Source: Basidiobolus meristosporus CBS 931.73 (Eukaryota > Basidiobolomycota > Basidiobolomycetes > Basidiobolales > Basidiobolaceae). Taken from it: a DNA stretch of 24,868 nucleotides. The notes under the pieces are model-generated. The model worked only from the letters and a program-made list of their open reading frames with translations, did not search any database and was not told the origin of the DNA. Location of the stretch: the NCBI GenBank assembly GCA_002104905.1, contig MCFE01000939.1, positions 1-24,868 of the forward strand. Reading direction: 5' to 3'. Below are positions 1 through 9,578 of this stretch, in pieces (position 1 is the first letter of the stretch; each line of letters begins with the position of its first letter). The position numbers were made by a program, and so were the translations under genes.

Positions 1-314
1 ACAATTGTGACGAGTTTATCAGGCCTCCAGCCTCGATAGAACTACGGAACCAGCAGTCATTCAAGCGACGAAGAGTTTCAATACAGTTACTAGTGTTATC
101 CTAAGAAAAGACAAAAGACATTTTGTTGGTATCATTGCATTTGGTATAGATGTTGATGTACGGCCCTCCTCTCCCATCGACCTTGTAGTTCCATGAAGAG
201 TTTGAATCCAATTACTGAGCATGATTGAGCATCAAAGGGAGTTTCGATCAAGTGAATGAATCCATGCAGATCCTCAAATCTGGACTTCGTGCAATCAATA
301 GAAACAGATCTTAG
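1..314 (+). pseudogene. 3' part of a broken gene, copy A of a duplicated pair
   Basis: Coding-like sequence runs in from the left edge in three successive frames. The first frame reads SFKRRRVSI near 60-90. The reading then moves one frame to NTVTSVILRKDKRHF and on to a stop near 195. A third frame (234-314) reads KGSFDQVNESMQ and ends at TAG 312-314. The same order of motifs recurs at 1329-1599 (AFRKKRFSINT, then QGSLIEFKQT, then a stop), so I infer a paralogous pair. I do not recognise the family. The frame changes could be decay, base-call indels or unrecognised introns. No start is visible because the gene enters from outside the window. Confidence 0.35.
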
Positions 315-766
315 GGCTCATTGATGGACCACTGGTTAGATTCAGGTTTCAAATGCAAAAAAAGGATGATTTGAGTGGAATGTTTCATGTGTATATTTTG
401 AGTGGAATGTTTCATGTGTATATGTGTTCTTCAAATATGATTTGTGAGCGTAATGTTCATGCTATCTACTTAAGTTGACAAGTTACATTGTATTTTTGAG
501 ATCAGAGATTCAATCCGATCATTCATGAATCCATACATGCAAGTCGACTAAAAAGGCGGAGCGTATGGAAATGCCTCAGGCAGGACAAAATAACGACTAT
601 TTGTGGAATTATAAAAGAAGTAGTCGTTTTCCCGAATCACCATACTATGTGTGATGGAGTATATTTGGCAGCATCGTATTAGTAAGCATAACATTAATCC
701 CGTTCTACTGGAGGTTACTACCGAACCCGGGAGAAGCAATCAAAATAGATACCCTCCCTAAGGTTG
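315..766. other. Intergenic stretch
   Basis: AT-rich, with short stop-interrupted frames on both strands. It contains a 24-nt tandem duplication near 374-422 (ttgagtggaatgtttcatgt and flanks). No supported gene or RNA is seen. Confidence 0.4.
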
Positions 767-1328
767 ATGCAGTACGCTTGGAAATTATACAAAAATCTTC
801 TACATCACGGAAAATGGGGTACCTTGGAGTTGAAAACCTTTTTCTGTCCACAAATCTATGCCACTCTGACTAAGAGTATTATGTTCAGTCCTGAGGCGAA
901 GGTATTGAAATTTTGGAAGAATACTTGCAAAAAATTCGTGGCTTTTATCCCCAGGTAAGCAAAATAGCCCAAATGTTCCTTATACAGTTATCGATAAATA
1001 TCCGAATGATAGAGTTATTTCTCCAGCATTCTACTTCATGATGAATATATTTGGAGCTTGCTGAGAAATTGGTGATCTCGGCAAGGTTACTCTGGAGCTT
1101 TGGTACCTCGGTGTGATTCTGAAGCTGAGCCACTTCACTCACCGTGGAGGTTGGCAATGCACTCGTAGTTAGGAGTACACTGTAACCGCGATTTTCGAAG
1201 TAGGGAAGATCCCAATCCAATAACTGAAGAGTATATCAGTCGGTCTACCTCATTTGGAATATTTGTAATGGTTACTGGTCTATTCTGAGATTTGTGTCCT
1301 AAAGATATGGATAGCCAACTCTAGCTAA
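767..1328 (+). pseudogene. Coding-like remnant upstream of copy B
   Basis: An ATG at 767 opens 63 codons to 958. From about 875 a better-looking frame reads GIEILEEYLQKIRGFYPQ and ends exactly at CAG|GTAAGC (955), a consensus splice donor. Further coding-like pieces follow in other frames, for example LLHDEYIWSLLRNW near 1031-1072. I could not assemble these into one continuous product with proper acceptors. The stretch is therefore either an intron-rich gene belonging to the 1329-1599 exon or a decayed gene. The family is not recognised. Confidence 0.25.
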
Positions 1329-1599
1329 GACCAATCAACCAATTCAGTTGCATTCCGTAAAAAACGATTCAGTATTAATACGGCTGCCACTTTACGCATA
1401 GAAGTGTTCCGAACTGACGTTTATTCTATGGTGGTTTCAGATAGGATTTAACGATAGCGCTTACACGATTATCGGCTACTACGGTACAAACGATCATCAT
1501 CAGGGTAGCCTTATTGAATTTAAACAGACTGAAGCGAGAGACTGGCTGATTGATGCTATGTCAAGTACCCTAGATGGCGTCTCCTTTATTCGAATGTAA
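1329..1599 (+). pseudogene. 3' part of a broken gene, copy B of a duplicated pair
   Basis: One frame is open from 1329 and reads STNSVAFRKKRFSINTAATL followed by RIEVFRTDVYSMVVSD. It then meets a stop just after 1445. The next frame, starting at 1441, reads IGFNDSAYTIIGYYGTNDHH and goes on to TAA at 1597-1599. The two halves read as one protein if one base is missing near 1441-1447. A TTTCAG sits at 1435-1440, but no donor close enough explains the change as an intron. Motif order matches copy A at 1-314. Function unknown. Confidence 0.4.
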
Positions 1600-1823
1600 C
1601 ACAATTCTTTAGCATGTACTACATTACGTACTTGATTCACCCAACTCTCGCCAACATGTGAGCTGCTTTCAGGCACCTATAGCAGCTTCTACATAATGTA
1701 TCATCAGCTCGTATGCCTCTTTGTATAGAAATTTGCACTTCCTGAATCCTACTATGCTGAAGCTGCTTAATTGAATAAAGCTGTACAACCGATCATGGAT
1801 CGTACCCTTATGGCGAGTTAAGC

Positions 1824-1830
1824 TATAAAA
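1824..1830 (+). promoter_or_regulatory. TATA box of the CAP gene
   Basis: TATAAAA lies 48 nt upstream of the ATG at 1878, a normal position for a fungal core promoter. The stretch 1600-1877 shows no coding signal and probably serves as this promoter. Confidence 0.6.
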
Positions 1831-1877
1831 GAACCCAACCTTCCGATAGAGAAGAGTATTCCTTCTAAGTGAAAACT

Positions 1878-2399
1878 ATGAAGAGCTGGTTTACTGCCAT
1901 ATGTCTCATTTCACTTGTTCTTCAAGCGGTGCTGGTATTCGCTGCCCCAATTGGTCATTCGGTAAGAATTCCGAACCGTAGCTCTCAGAGGTTCCCTACC
2001 TCGCCTCCTCAGACCGGCTCTGGGAATGGCGACGTACAAAAGATGCTCGAACTGGTCAACCGACAACGCCAGCTCAATGGTAAAACCGCCTTAAAGCTCG
2101 ATAACCGCCTGGTGCTTTCCGCTCAAAAGCATACTGATTATCAGGCTCGCGTTGGCCAGATGACTCATGACGAGCCTGGCAGGCCTCTTAGCACTCGTGT
2201 CTCCGAAACCGGGTTTAAATGGAGGGCTTTGGGTGAGAATGTAGCCAAGGGATATGGAAGCATCGATGCGGTGATGAAGGGCTGGATGAACTCTCCCGGT
2301 CATCGTAGCAATATTCTTAGCTCACAATATACCCACTTTGGCTCTGGCTATGTCGCCAAAGGTAACTACTGGACCCAAAATTTTGCTCGTCAAGCATAG
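1878..2399 (+). CDS. Secreted CAP/SCP (PR-1-like) domain protein
   Basis: The 173-residue product starts at ATG 1878. An in-frame GTG nine bases upstream is not needed. Residues 1-22 form a hydrophobic signal peptide with likely cleavage after VFA. A short Ser/Pro-rich linker follows (about 28-50), then one CAP domain (about 53-173). Visible CAP signatures are the first helix MLELVNRQRQLNG, His85 in SAQKH, Glu120 in LGENVA, the His142 motif SPGHRSNIL and the terminal WTQNFA. His and Glu residues of this kind line the CAP cavity. CAP proteins are secreted, and members bind sterols or act in host interaction. The precise role here is unknown. The single exon is intact, with a TATA box upstream and AATAAA downstream. 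Confidence 0.9.
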   Translation: MKSWFTAICLISLVLQAVLVFAAPIGHSVRIPNRSSQRFPTSPPQTGSGNGDVQKMLELVNRQRQLNGKTALKLDNRLVLSAQKHTDYQARVGQMTHDEPGRPLSTRVSETGFKWRALGENVAKGYGSIDAVMKGWMNSPGHRSNILSSQYTHFGSGYVAKGNYWTQNFARQA

Positions 2400-2423
2400 G
2401 TTACTATAATTGCGTTCAATGCC

Positions 2424-2429
2424 AATAAA
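2424..2429 (+). terminator. Poly(A) signal of the CAP gene
   Basis: AATAAA lies 24 nt after the stop codon of the CAP gene. Confidence 0.5.
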
Positions 2430-2850
2430 CATCTTTCAACTTGAATTGAACCATAAGGATATAACGAGTAGGTTAGAGATTTCAAACACCCGCCGTAGAG
2501 AGTGCAATCTAATGGAACCAATTGGTAGATTATCACCAATACACATACACTGGCTTGATCGGCTACATTGATGGCCAGTGACTAGTCTTTGATCCCTGAT
2601 CTGTTCTAGGATACTCCGTGCGCCCACTATTATTACTCCAGTTCAATATATTGACTAGTGCTACTAACAGGTAAAAAATCATCCTGTGAAGCATATATAT
2701 ATATATATACAGGACAATAACAATAATGCATGCCATATATTGGCATCTTCGTGATTCAAATCACCAATTCCCTATCATAAGGAGTCATGTCCACTTGAGT
2801 GTGCATTTGTCATAAATTTCTCACTCCCAAACGAAGGAAAACAACGGTGT
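2430..2850. other. Intergenic stretch with a TA microsatellite
   Basis: No gene is supported here. An (AT)n run spans about 2693-2709. TACTAACAG at 2662-2670 followed by GTAAAA resembles splice signals, but no flanking exon with an ATG was found that would supply a signal peptide to the next gene. Confidence 0.4.
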
Positions 2851-3366
2851 TTGAACCTACGCCTCCACTACTACTGTACTTGCAGCTTGCCCTCGGTGTC
2901 ATGCAATCGAAATAGTGGTGCCTCCTACTACTGCGAAGGCCAAAACCTCTATCAATGTCAAACTGGCTCCTCTAGAATATCTGTGCTGGCAATTGTTGTG
3001 ATCATCCTGCATACGCTGCATTCTGCCCTAACTGCAAGAGCCCAAACCACCATCAAGACTACTACGACGACATCAACCAATACTAAGTCTGCCACTAGCA
3101 ACTTTAAATCATCAACAATCACTAGCACTAAACCGACCACCACTAAGACAACCACCTCCGAGCCTAGTACTACAACCATCACTAGTACAAATCAACCGGA
3201 CTCCACTGTCGCCCTTGGAGCCCTGTGTCTAGTGAATGGCAGATACGGTTGCAAAGGATCCTACTTCTTTTTGGTTTGCCAAAATGGCCAGTGGGAGGTA
3301 CAAAATAACTGTGGAGGTACTTGCTGCGATATATACCAGTATGCGCAATATTGCTATAAATATTAA
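2851..3366 (+). pseudogene. Two-module Cys-rich protein, chitin-binding-like, 5' end and frame disturbed
   Basis: The frame ending at TAA 3364-3366 holds a Cys-rich module 1, a Thr/Ser-rich linker of about 50 residues (roughly 3045-3205, TTTTTSTNT-like) and a Cys-rich module 2 at the C terminus. Module 2 reads CLVNGRYGCKGSYFFLVCQN, then W, then CGGTCCD and two more Cys. Spacing and the NG-C-G-C-NG-W pattern recall small fungal chitin-binding modules such as CBM19. That is a resemblance, not a proven match. Module 1 starts well (CEGQNLYQCQTG), but its second half, NICAGNCCDHPAYAAFC, lies in another frame (2976-3032). The annotated start is TTG, no ATG or signal peptide precedes it, and an upstream exon may be missing. 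Confidence 0.5.
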
Positions 3367-4639
3367 TTATGATAAAACGTTGATGCTTATGGACGTATAA
3401 AAATCCCGGTTAATCTGAAATATTTCGTAGCAAGCCAACCATAGCAATTTGATTTGTTCAAATTATGGGCATGTCTTGATGTTGAAAGAATAAGATATCT
3501 GTCCCTACAATAAGGCCAATAGGGCCAATAGTAATACAGGCCATAGTACCAGAAAAACTGTTGTGCCAATTCAGTCATGATAATAGGCACCGACTTCATT
3601 CTTAACCAGTTGCGTTCGTATATCAAAAATTGCCTCGTTGAACTCTCACGTGTGACTTGGGGGCATTCTGAGTAAAAGAAACTCCATCAGTCTCACTACT
3701 GAGTCAAACGCATTTGTTAATACATGTGATCGATGATTCAATGGTGAAACCTCTGCTGATGCATTGAAGACTTGACTCACCGATTGCTTCTTTACCTTGC
3801 TATATATATGTGACTCACTGATGATTACCTTGCTATGTATATGTGACTCACTGCTCACCTAACCCTATATTTGGCGCTTAGCTCATTCGCCCCTTGTGAT
3901 TAATCAGTATCACTATCCACAAATCAATCACCATAGTTATATGCCCCAACGCTTTCTCGCCTATCCCTATTTGCTGATTAGCACATTTACACCTCTGTGG
4001 CCAATCATTTCAAGCTCCCAATGGCTATATAAGCTGTATTGTGTAGTAGCCTTTCTCTTCGAACTGCTGATCTACTGGTTTTCCAGTGTTGCTTCAGGTT
4101 TCTTGACTTTGATCATAACCATGATGTGATATTGTGGAGCTCGGTGGGTTTGTTGGCGCCTTAGTCATCTGTTGACTTTGAGTTGGATTTATCAATGGGT
4201 GAAATATTCTTTCAAGACTTACTCACTAGTAAAGAGGATTTAATTCCACAGAATCTCTTGATTTGTAAAGAGCAAATAAGTGAGCCTAGTGGATTACATA
4301 GTAAATCAATAAGGTACATTGTGGAATATGCTTCTTAGACGTTAAATATTGTGTTTACTCTGATAGATAATACATCCTAGAGATCATCTTATGATATATG
4401 TATTCCATGCTCATAGAAGATGTAGATATGTCCACAGCATTTCCTTACTTGGTGAATTCTTTAGCAACTTGGAGTGGCATTTAAGAACTCAATTACTGAA
4501 GTTTGTAAACTGCTCACTACATATGCATTGAACATGTTTCCAATGTTTCTAGATGCACAGGTCTGAGCAGCTTTCAACTTTTGGACAATGCACCTATCCA
4601 GTGAAGTGGCTACCAAAGGAAAAGTAGTCCATTTATATA
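3367..4639. repeat. AT-rich intergenic DNA with a short tandem repeat
   Basis: Two 27-bp copies of accttgctatatatatgtga plus ctcactg lie at 3794-3820 and 3827-3853 with one mismatch. Nearby short frames show no coding character and none carries a convincing start. Nothing else is recognised. Confidence 0.4.
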
Positions 4640-5095
4640 TCTTCAATAGAGGTGATTTAACGTACACATTCATTGTAGAGATGTTCTAAATATATTTTTA
4701 ATCCTTAGTACACCCTGTAATATTCTTCACAAGCACTCTGCTACTGGGTCAGATGATCAAGCTGCTCATAGATTGATATGTAGCTGATTTAGTATAAATA
4801 TTACAAAGTCATTCTATTGTAATGAGTATACATTGATGACTAGATTCTAATATCCTCAATAGAGATGATTTAACATGTACTTTCATTTTAGAAGTGATTT
4901 AACATATACTTTCATTGTAGAGGTGATCCAAGTATATTTTTCACCATCAATACACCCTGTAATATTCTTCAAAAGCACTCTGCTACTAAATCAGGTGATC
5001 AACCTGCACATATATTAGTATATGGTTGATCTAGTATAAATATTACCAAGTCATTCTGTCGTAATGATTATGCACTGATAACTAAACTCTAACCA
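4640..5095. repeat. Diverged tandem duplication, period about 242 bp
   Basis: The blocks at about 4640-4853 and 4855-5095 match throughout with gaps. Both contain tacaccctgtaatattcttc (4709 and 4951), then agcactctgctact, then a shared tagtataaatatta block and an aagtcattct block. The junction piece, rich in tagagatgatttaac, is itself repeated. No ORF is carried. It may be a decayed transposon end. Its identity is unknown. Confidence 0.6.
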
Positions 5096-5180
5096 GTAAT
5101 GAACTAGATTTTGCTGAATGCAGCACTATTTGTGTATGGAATAGAAATATCCATGACGGCACAATTAAATAAAGAGGAGG

Positions 5181-6441
5181 ATGATACGTTGCATTTGCCA
5201 ACAACCAATATATCTAAGCATAAAGATACTCATGGATTCTCTAATCACTGCTAAACTGCAGAGAAAAATAACACTACCACAATACTTGCACCAAGCGCCC
5301 CACTACCATAGGTACATCCTTAGCCCATCAGTAGAGACCGAAATATTACTGGCCTTTCTGACTTCATTGTGCAACAACCATGACGAGTACCAGGAGTTAC
5401 TCTACCCCCAAAACGCGCCCGAAGATAGGTACTACCACAGCTATTGTGCACAAGAATTAAACAAAGATTACTAACCAACTGGTACTAGGAAATCTCCACT
5501 AGACACCTTGCCAACGGATTTATTAGTGTCCGTAAAGGAAACCCTTGCTACAGTTTTTGATTTTGTCCTGGAAACTTACATTGTCACACGTCCCCAATGG
5601 TCCACACAAACCTTGGAGTCAGGTAGCATCATAGAAGAGTCCATTATGGCCGGCTCGTATATATCTTGTGAGGAGAGCGAGCAAACTGTCTTTGCTTGTG
5701 TTCTTTGGAAGACCCAAGTGGGGGATCCGAATTCGTCCATTTACCAGCTTCAAAAAGCTACTGGTTGTACAACGGAGGCGGCACAAAAGATAGCTACTCT
5801 CTCCCAGAGTAAGGTACCTTTTTGTTAGAAGACCTTTAGAGATTACCTTTCGTTGACCAGCAGTAGGGAAGAGCAGTAGTCGCTCTATCCACAGATATAG
5901 AGCGTCTAGTCAGGATTGGGACTAGTTTGGCATCCTGTGGCCTGCACGTTACCATTCGGTCAGGCAGAGACACCTTTCGAGAAGAGATTGCTGGTTTACT
6001 TCTTCGGTGTGTACAGGAGCTATGTACCAGTCGATTGCCACCAATCATCAAGATAGTACGTGACCAGCTGCTCAGCGGTTGGCAAAGAGATTCTATTGAT
6101 GTATGCAAACAATTACTTCAGATCGATATACTACTGCTATCTAGTGGTTGCATGTCAGTCGAGGAAAATGGTTACTTAAAAGCACTGTATTACAGTGCTT
6201 TTCCGGATGGAGAGAAAACCTTGAGTACGTATTATCCCTTTAATGCTATTCCCCAAGTTTTGTCCAACTCGCCATTGTTACAGCTTCTAGGTTTACTGCG
6301 CTATACACTGCATTGACTGGCAGAGTAATAAGCGAGTCAAAAGCAGAGTTGCTTTTTGAATCCTCCAAGCATACAGATGAGTATGATTTTGTTGTTTTAA
6401 CTCTGGGTGCATTGCGCCCTTACTCGCTTGTTTTGATATAA
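5181..6441 (+). CDS. Hypothetical protein, four-exon spliced gene
   Basis: Joining 5181-5428, 5489-5813, 5867-6224 and 6284-6441 gives one frame of 362 codons plus TAA. All three splice phases fit. Across the joins it reads NAPED-R-KSPLDTL, then TLSQSK-GRAVVALS, then DGEKTL-T-SRFTALY. The product is soluble and rich in helix-forming Leu, Glu and Ala, with no signal peptide, membrane span or motif I can name. A long repeat-helix scaffold fragment is possible, but that is a guess. The start is uncertain. ATG 5153 opens a different, hydrophilic frame (MTAQLNKEEDDTLHLP) that looks more natural and would need one more intron to join. The gene is intact and stands alone. Confidence 0.6.
5429..5488 (+). 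other. Intron 1 of the 5181-6441 gene
   Basis: 60 nt, AG|GTACTA donor and TACTAG acceptor, with a perfect TACTAAC branch site at 5469-5475, 13 nt before the acceptor. The in-frame TAA that seems to interrupt the gene is part of this branch site. Confidence 0.7.
5814..5866 (+). other. Intron 2 of the 5181-6441 gene
   Basis: 53 nt, AAG|GTACCT donor and CAGTAG acceptor, phase 0. It changes the frame so that exon 3 continues as GRAVVALSTDIERLV. GTTGAC near 5853 is a possible branch site. Confidence 0.65.
6225..6283 (+). other. Intron 3 of the 5181-6441 gene
   Basis: 59 nt, GTACGT donor and TTACAG acceptor, phase 1. Removing it joins exon 3 to a frame reading SRFTALYTALTGRVISESKA through to TAA 6439-6441. 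Confidence 0.6.
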
Positions 6442-6996
6442 GGTAGAATTAAGTGGTATTGGAAATATAAAGGATATAGCAACATTGTAAAGCTACAATA
6501 TACTATGGAACTTGAGCTGAAAATTTCAATTCATTCGTTGGTGCGGCACCAAAGAGACTGCTTGGCTGCATTAGCTAAGAAAAGCTTAATGAGTCTGCCA
6601 CTGTATGTTAGAGGTATTTCAATTGGGACAATGTATAATGTCGCATTTAACTCAAGTTACTTGTACAATATCAACTGACCTGTATGCTTTAAGTTACGGC
6701 TTACATACTATGCTCTTGATTGACTATTTATACACTTGGAAGTTCTGCATATTTCCTGAAAGTATATTCTAGTGCAAATCACTGGGGCATTGCCAATTAT
6801 TTTGGAACCTTAAAGACCATAGTATATCACTTCAGCACAATTGGGTAAAATACATATATATCATTCTTCTCATATAACTGGTGATGAGTGTCATAGTGGC
6901 TTGGAGGTTTTTCAAATGTTGTTAGATATAGTATAGTTCTCTGAGTTGCTTCCATTGCTAACCATATCAATGATGTTAGCTCAAAAAGTTCTATGT
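6442..6996. other. AT-rich intergenic DNA
   Basis: No frame, repeat or RNA is supported in this stretch. Confidence 0.4.
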
Positions 6997-7301
6997 AAAA
7001 TCTCAAACTGGGAATTCATCTGATAACCTGCTGTTATTTTAATTGTGTTCTGCCAGTATTCAGCTAATATTTTTCCTTCAAATCTTTAGTAGCATTTTTT
7101 GGTAAAAGTAGGGAGTAACAGATTACCAAAATATGGTATGGATCCTAACCAGCTTATTCTCCTCCTAGAGAATATGTCTACTAGTCTGCCAAATTGCAGG
7201 TAACTGAAATATTGAGATTTGTAAATTTAGAGAAACTTAGAACTCAGCTGATGTTGTGATAGCTTTCAGCTGGCCTTATCTTAATTTTTGCTCTGAAGGA
7301 G
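6997..7301. repeat. Dispersed repeat R, copy 1
   Basis: This block is similar along its length to 17619-17881. Both start near ggaattcatctgat, then share gattaccaaa, tggtatg, a block around aatatgtct/aacatgtct, attgagattt, and cagctgatgttgtgat/cagctgatattatgac. There is no coding capacity. It is probably the end of an unidentified transposable element. Copy 1 abuts a Copia LTR fragment. Confidence 0.6.
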
Positions 7302-7313
7302 GGGTATATATAG

Positions 7314-7371
7314 GTGTAAAAACTTTAGAGATATTGAAGGTGACTGGGAAAGCAAGTAGCTTACATGATTT
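7314..7371 (-). repeat. Partial Copia LTR fragment
   Basis: This piece repeats the first ~58 bp of the neighbouring LTR (ttagagatattgaaggtgac versus ttggagatactggaggtgat) immediately before it. It is probably a local tandem duplication or an older LTR stub. Confidence 0.5.
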
Positions 7372-7720
7372 TGCTATAAGTGTCTTGGAGATACTGGAGG
7401 TGATTGGGAGAACAAGTAGATCATGTGGTTTCAACTTAATGATATATTGAATGTAAAAGTGAAGTTTATACTTTAGCATGGTCTTGGTATAACAAACCCG
7501 TAGAATATGATTAGGAAGGTCCCAAAAACATGTGTGCAAACATTTGTGGTGCCTAGACAAATCTGAGAGTTTTCATACTCTGGGTACCTGAAGTTTTGGT
7601 GAAGCTGTTTCAACTGAGTCCAAACAAGGAATTTGGACAGTATTCTCTGAGATTTTTAGGTAATGATCCAAGTGACTTAGTTAGGTAAATATTTAGGTGT
7701 AATTGCAAGTTTTTACAACA
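7372..7720 (-). repeat. Copia LTR, copy 1 (3' LTR)
   Basis: 349 bp, plus-strand ends TGCTATAAG and TTACAACA, homologous to 8665-9012 and 14665-15010. On the minus strand it follows a purine-rich GGTGGGAG tract, as a 3' LTR follows its polypurine tract, and the end of a Copia pol gene. Confidence 0.75.
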
Positions 7721-7754
7721 CTCCCACCAAGCTAAATGCTTATATTGACTAGTC

Positions 7755-8580
7755 CTAATTGTGACCTATGAACATCAAATTTGTCTCTAGCCAACAGTCT
7801 TTAAGCATGTCTGCTATCATTTCATCTGTAGGACAGTTAGCTGAGTCAACCAAGCTTTTCTCTATAGCTTCATGTATGAAATGATGTCTAATATCTATGT
7901 GCTTACTTCTAGCATCAAAAGCTGGATATCTACACATTGTATACATCTTTGATTATCTCAAAATAAAGTAATAGGTGCTTTGTGACATAAGCCTAAACCT
8001 TTAAAAAGCCTTTTTAACCAAAATATTTTCTTTTGTAGCTTCACAGGCTGCCATACACTTTGCCTCTGTGGTCAAAAGTGCTATGGTTGATTGTTTTCAT
8101 TAAATCTATAAAATTACTCCTTTACAGTAAAGAAAGGTGCACACTGTGGTGGATCATCTGTTGTCAAAATTTGTTCCCAATCAGCATAAGAGTATCCCAC
8201 AAGATCCTGTTCTGAATTTATTGGAGTACATTGAGCTGATATCAGCAGTTCCTTTTTGGTATTTGAAAAGATTCTTAACTGCTGTAATACAATCAGATCC
8301 AAAATACTGATTCTGCTGTCTGAAAACTACCACTGAAAATTAGATATCTGTATGCATTCCAAGCATAATATACATCAGACTGCCAACCATAGATTTATAA
8401 GGGAGTTCTGGGCTTTCAGATGGCATCATGCTATCTTTATTTGGTTGAGTTTTTACCAACATGAAGTTTGTCTCCATTATTATAGCTGGCAGCTTACAGT
8501 CTTCCATTTGATACTTCTATAGTACATCTTGAGTATACCTGCACTGACTTAAGGTGGTAGTGTGGGTACTTAGGTAGATG
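7755..8580 (-). pseudogene. Ty1/Copia pol fragment (RT end and RNase H)
   Basis: The order on the minus strand is that of Copia polyproteins. First comes the end of the reverse transcriptase, with MEDCKLP, METNFMLV, SPELPYKSMVGSLMYIM. Next is the connection/RNase H entry LVGYSYADWEQ (about 8200), where Copia elements usually have GYSDADWAG. Last is the RNase H tail KHIDIRHHFIHEAIEK and NCPTDEMIADML, ending at 7755. The catalytic part of the RT, the integrase and gag are missing, and several frame changes occur. It is a dead remnant joined to the 3' LTR at 7372-7720. Confidence 0.8.
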
Positions 8581-8664
8581 GAGAACTTTGTCCCCAAGTA
8601 GTAACTGAGTTCTCATAGATTAGACACCTTGAACTCTTTAGATTGGCTAGATTTAGTCTCTTTG

Positions 8665-9012
8665 TGCTGTAGGAATCTTGTAGATATTGGAAGTGATTGG
8701 GAGGACAAGTAGATTACATAGTTTTCACTTAATGATTCATTGAATGCAAAAGTAGTACTTATATTTCTACATGGTCTTGGCATAAGATGAACACAGAATA
8801 GATTGAGGAAGGTTCCAAGAGCATGTGTGCAAAGTTTGGGGCTGTCTGAACAACTTTGGGAATTTTCATGTTCTGGGTATGTGCTATTTTTGTCAAAATA
8901 TTCTAAGTAGATCCCAACAAGAAATTTGCTCAGTGTCTCTAGGATTTGAAGGTAATGATCTAAGTGACTAAGTTGGGTGAACATTTAGGTGGAGCTCCAA
9001 ATTCTTATAACA
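8665..9012 (-). repeat. Copia LTR, copy 2 (3' LTR)
   Basis: 348 bp, plus-strand ends TGCTGTAGG and TTATAACA, roughly 80% similar by eye to copy 3. It is followed at 9013-9115 by the last part of a Copia pol 3' end, so it is also a 3' LTR. It truncates the pol fragment of copy 1. Confidence 0.75.
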
Positions 9013-9115
9013 TGCCCACCCAACTAAATGTGTATACTGACTAGTCCTAACTTTGACCTAAGATATTCAAATATGTCTCTAGCTAATGGTTTGGTAAATA
9101 TGCCCTATGAGAAAT
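9013..9115 (-). pseudogene. Terminal stub of a Copia pol gene
   Basis: This stretch aligns with the 7721-7825 region next to LTR copy 1 (shared ttgactagtcctaa/actgactagtcctaa and atgtctctagc). Homology stops near 9115, where the Tnp2-type region begins. Confidence 0.6.
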
Positions 9116-9578
9116 AATTTGGCCCTGCAGGTGGATCCCATCCAGATCAGCTGTCAGGATCCCATTTAGAGACCATCATAATACCAGCAGCTTGGAATTA
9201 GTGACCCTCCTAACAAATTCAAGATGGGATCATGATGGTGTTTTGCTAATTTTACAACAAAATAAAGGGATAATGCTTGACAATATTTATTGGTGCTGTG
9301 ACAATATTTGCATGGTATTGTTGCGGTCTTTTAGCGCTCTATAACTATTTTAAGGGGATCCACTGGCCAGGACATCCAATTGCTGTATATGGTAAGAAAC
9401 TTGACAGTATTTTGACGGCCTCACAGCAAGACTCTGATGGCATTTTATTGGCAGTATGACGGCCTACCACTGGTTCTGTATAATGCTACCATACCAATTT
9501 ACCAAATGGTATTTCCTTTTTCTACCTCCCCTTGTGCAATTCATATATTCCACTGTACAATCACCCCTCTTTATTTGC
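9116..9578. other. Unassigned DNA at the left side of the Tnp2-type element
   Basis: Two short plus-strand frames (9277-9459 and 9437-9649) are hydrophobic, use no convincing start and resemble nothing known. This may be the terminal noncoding part of the Tnp2-type transposon. I could not identify inverted termini. Confidence 0.3.

Noticed and set aside
3896-4129. Hydrophobic 77-residue ORF
   Set aside because: It starts at GTG, is AT-rich by composition and has no upstream signal or neighbour.
5472-5474. In-frame TAA as a nonsense mutation
   Set aside because: It lies within a perfect TACTAAC branch site of a 60-nt intron with correct phase.
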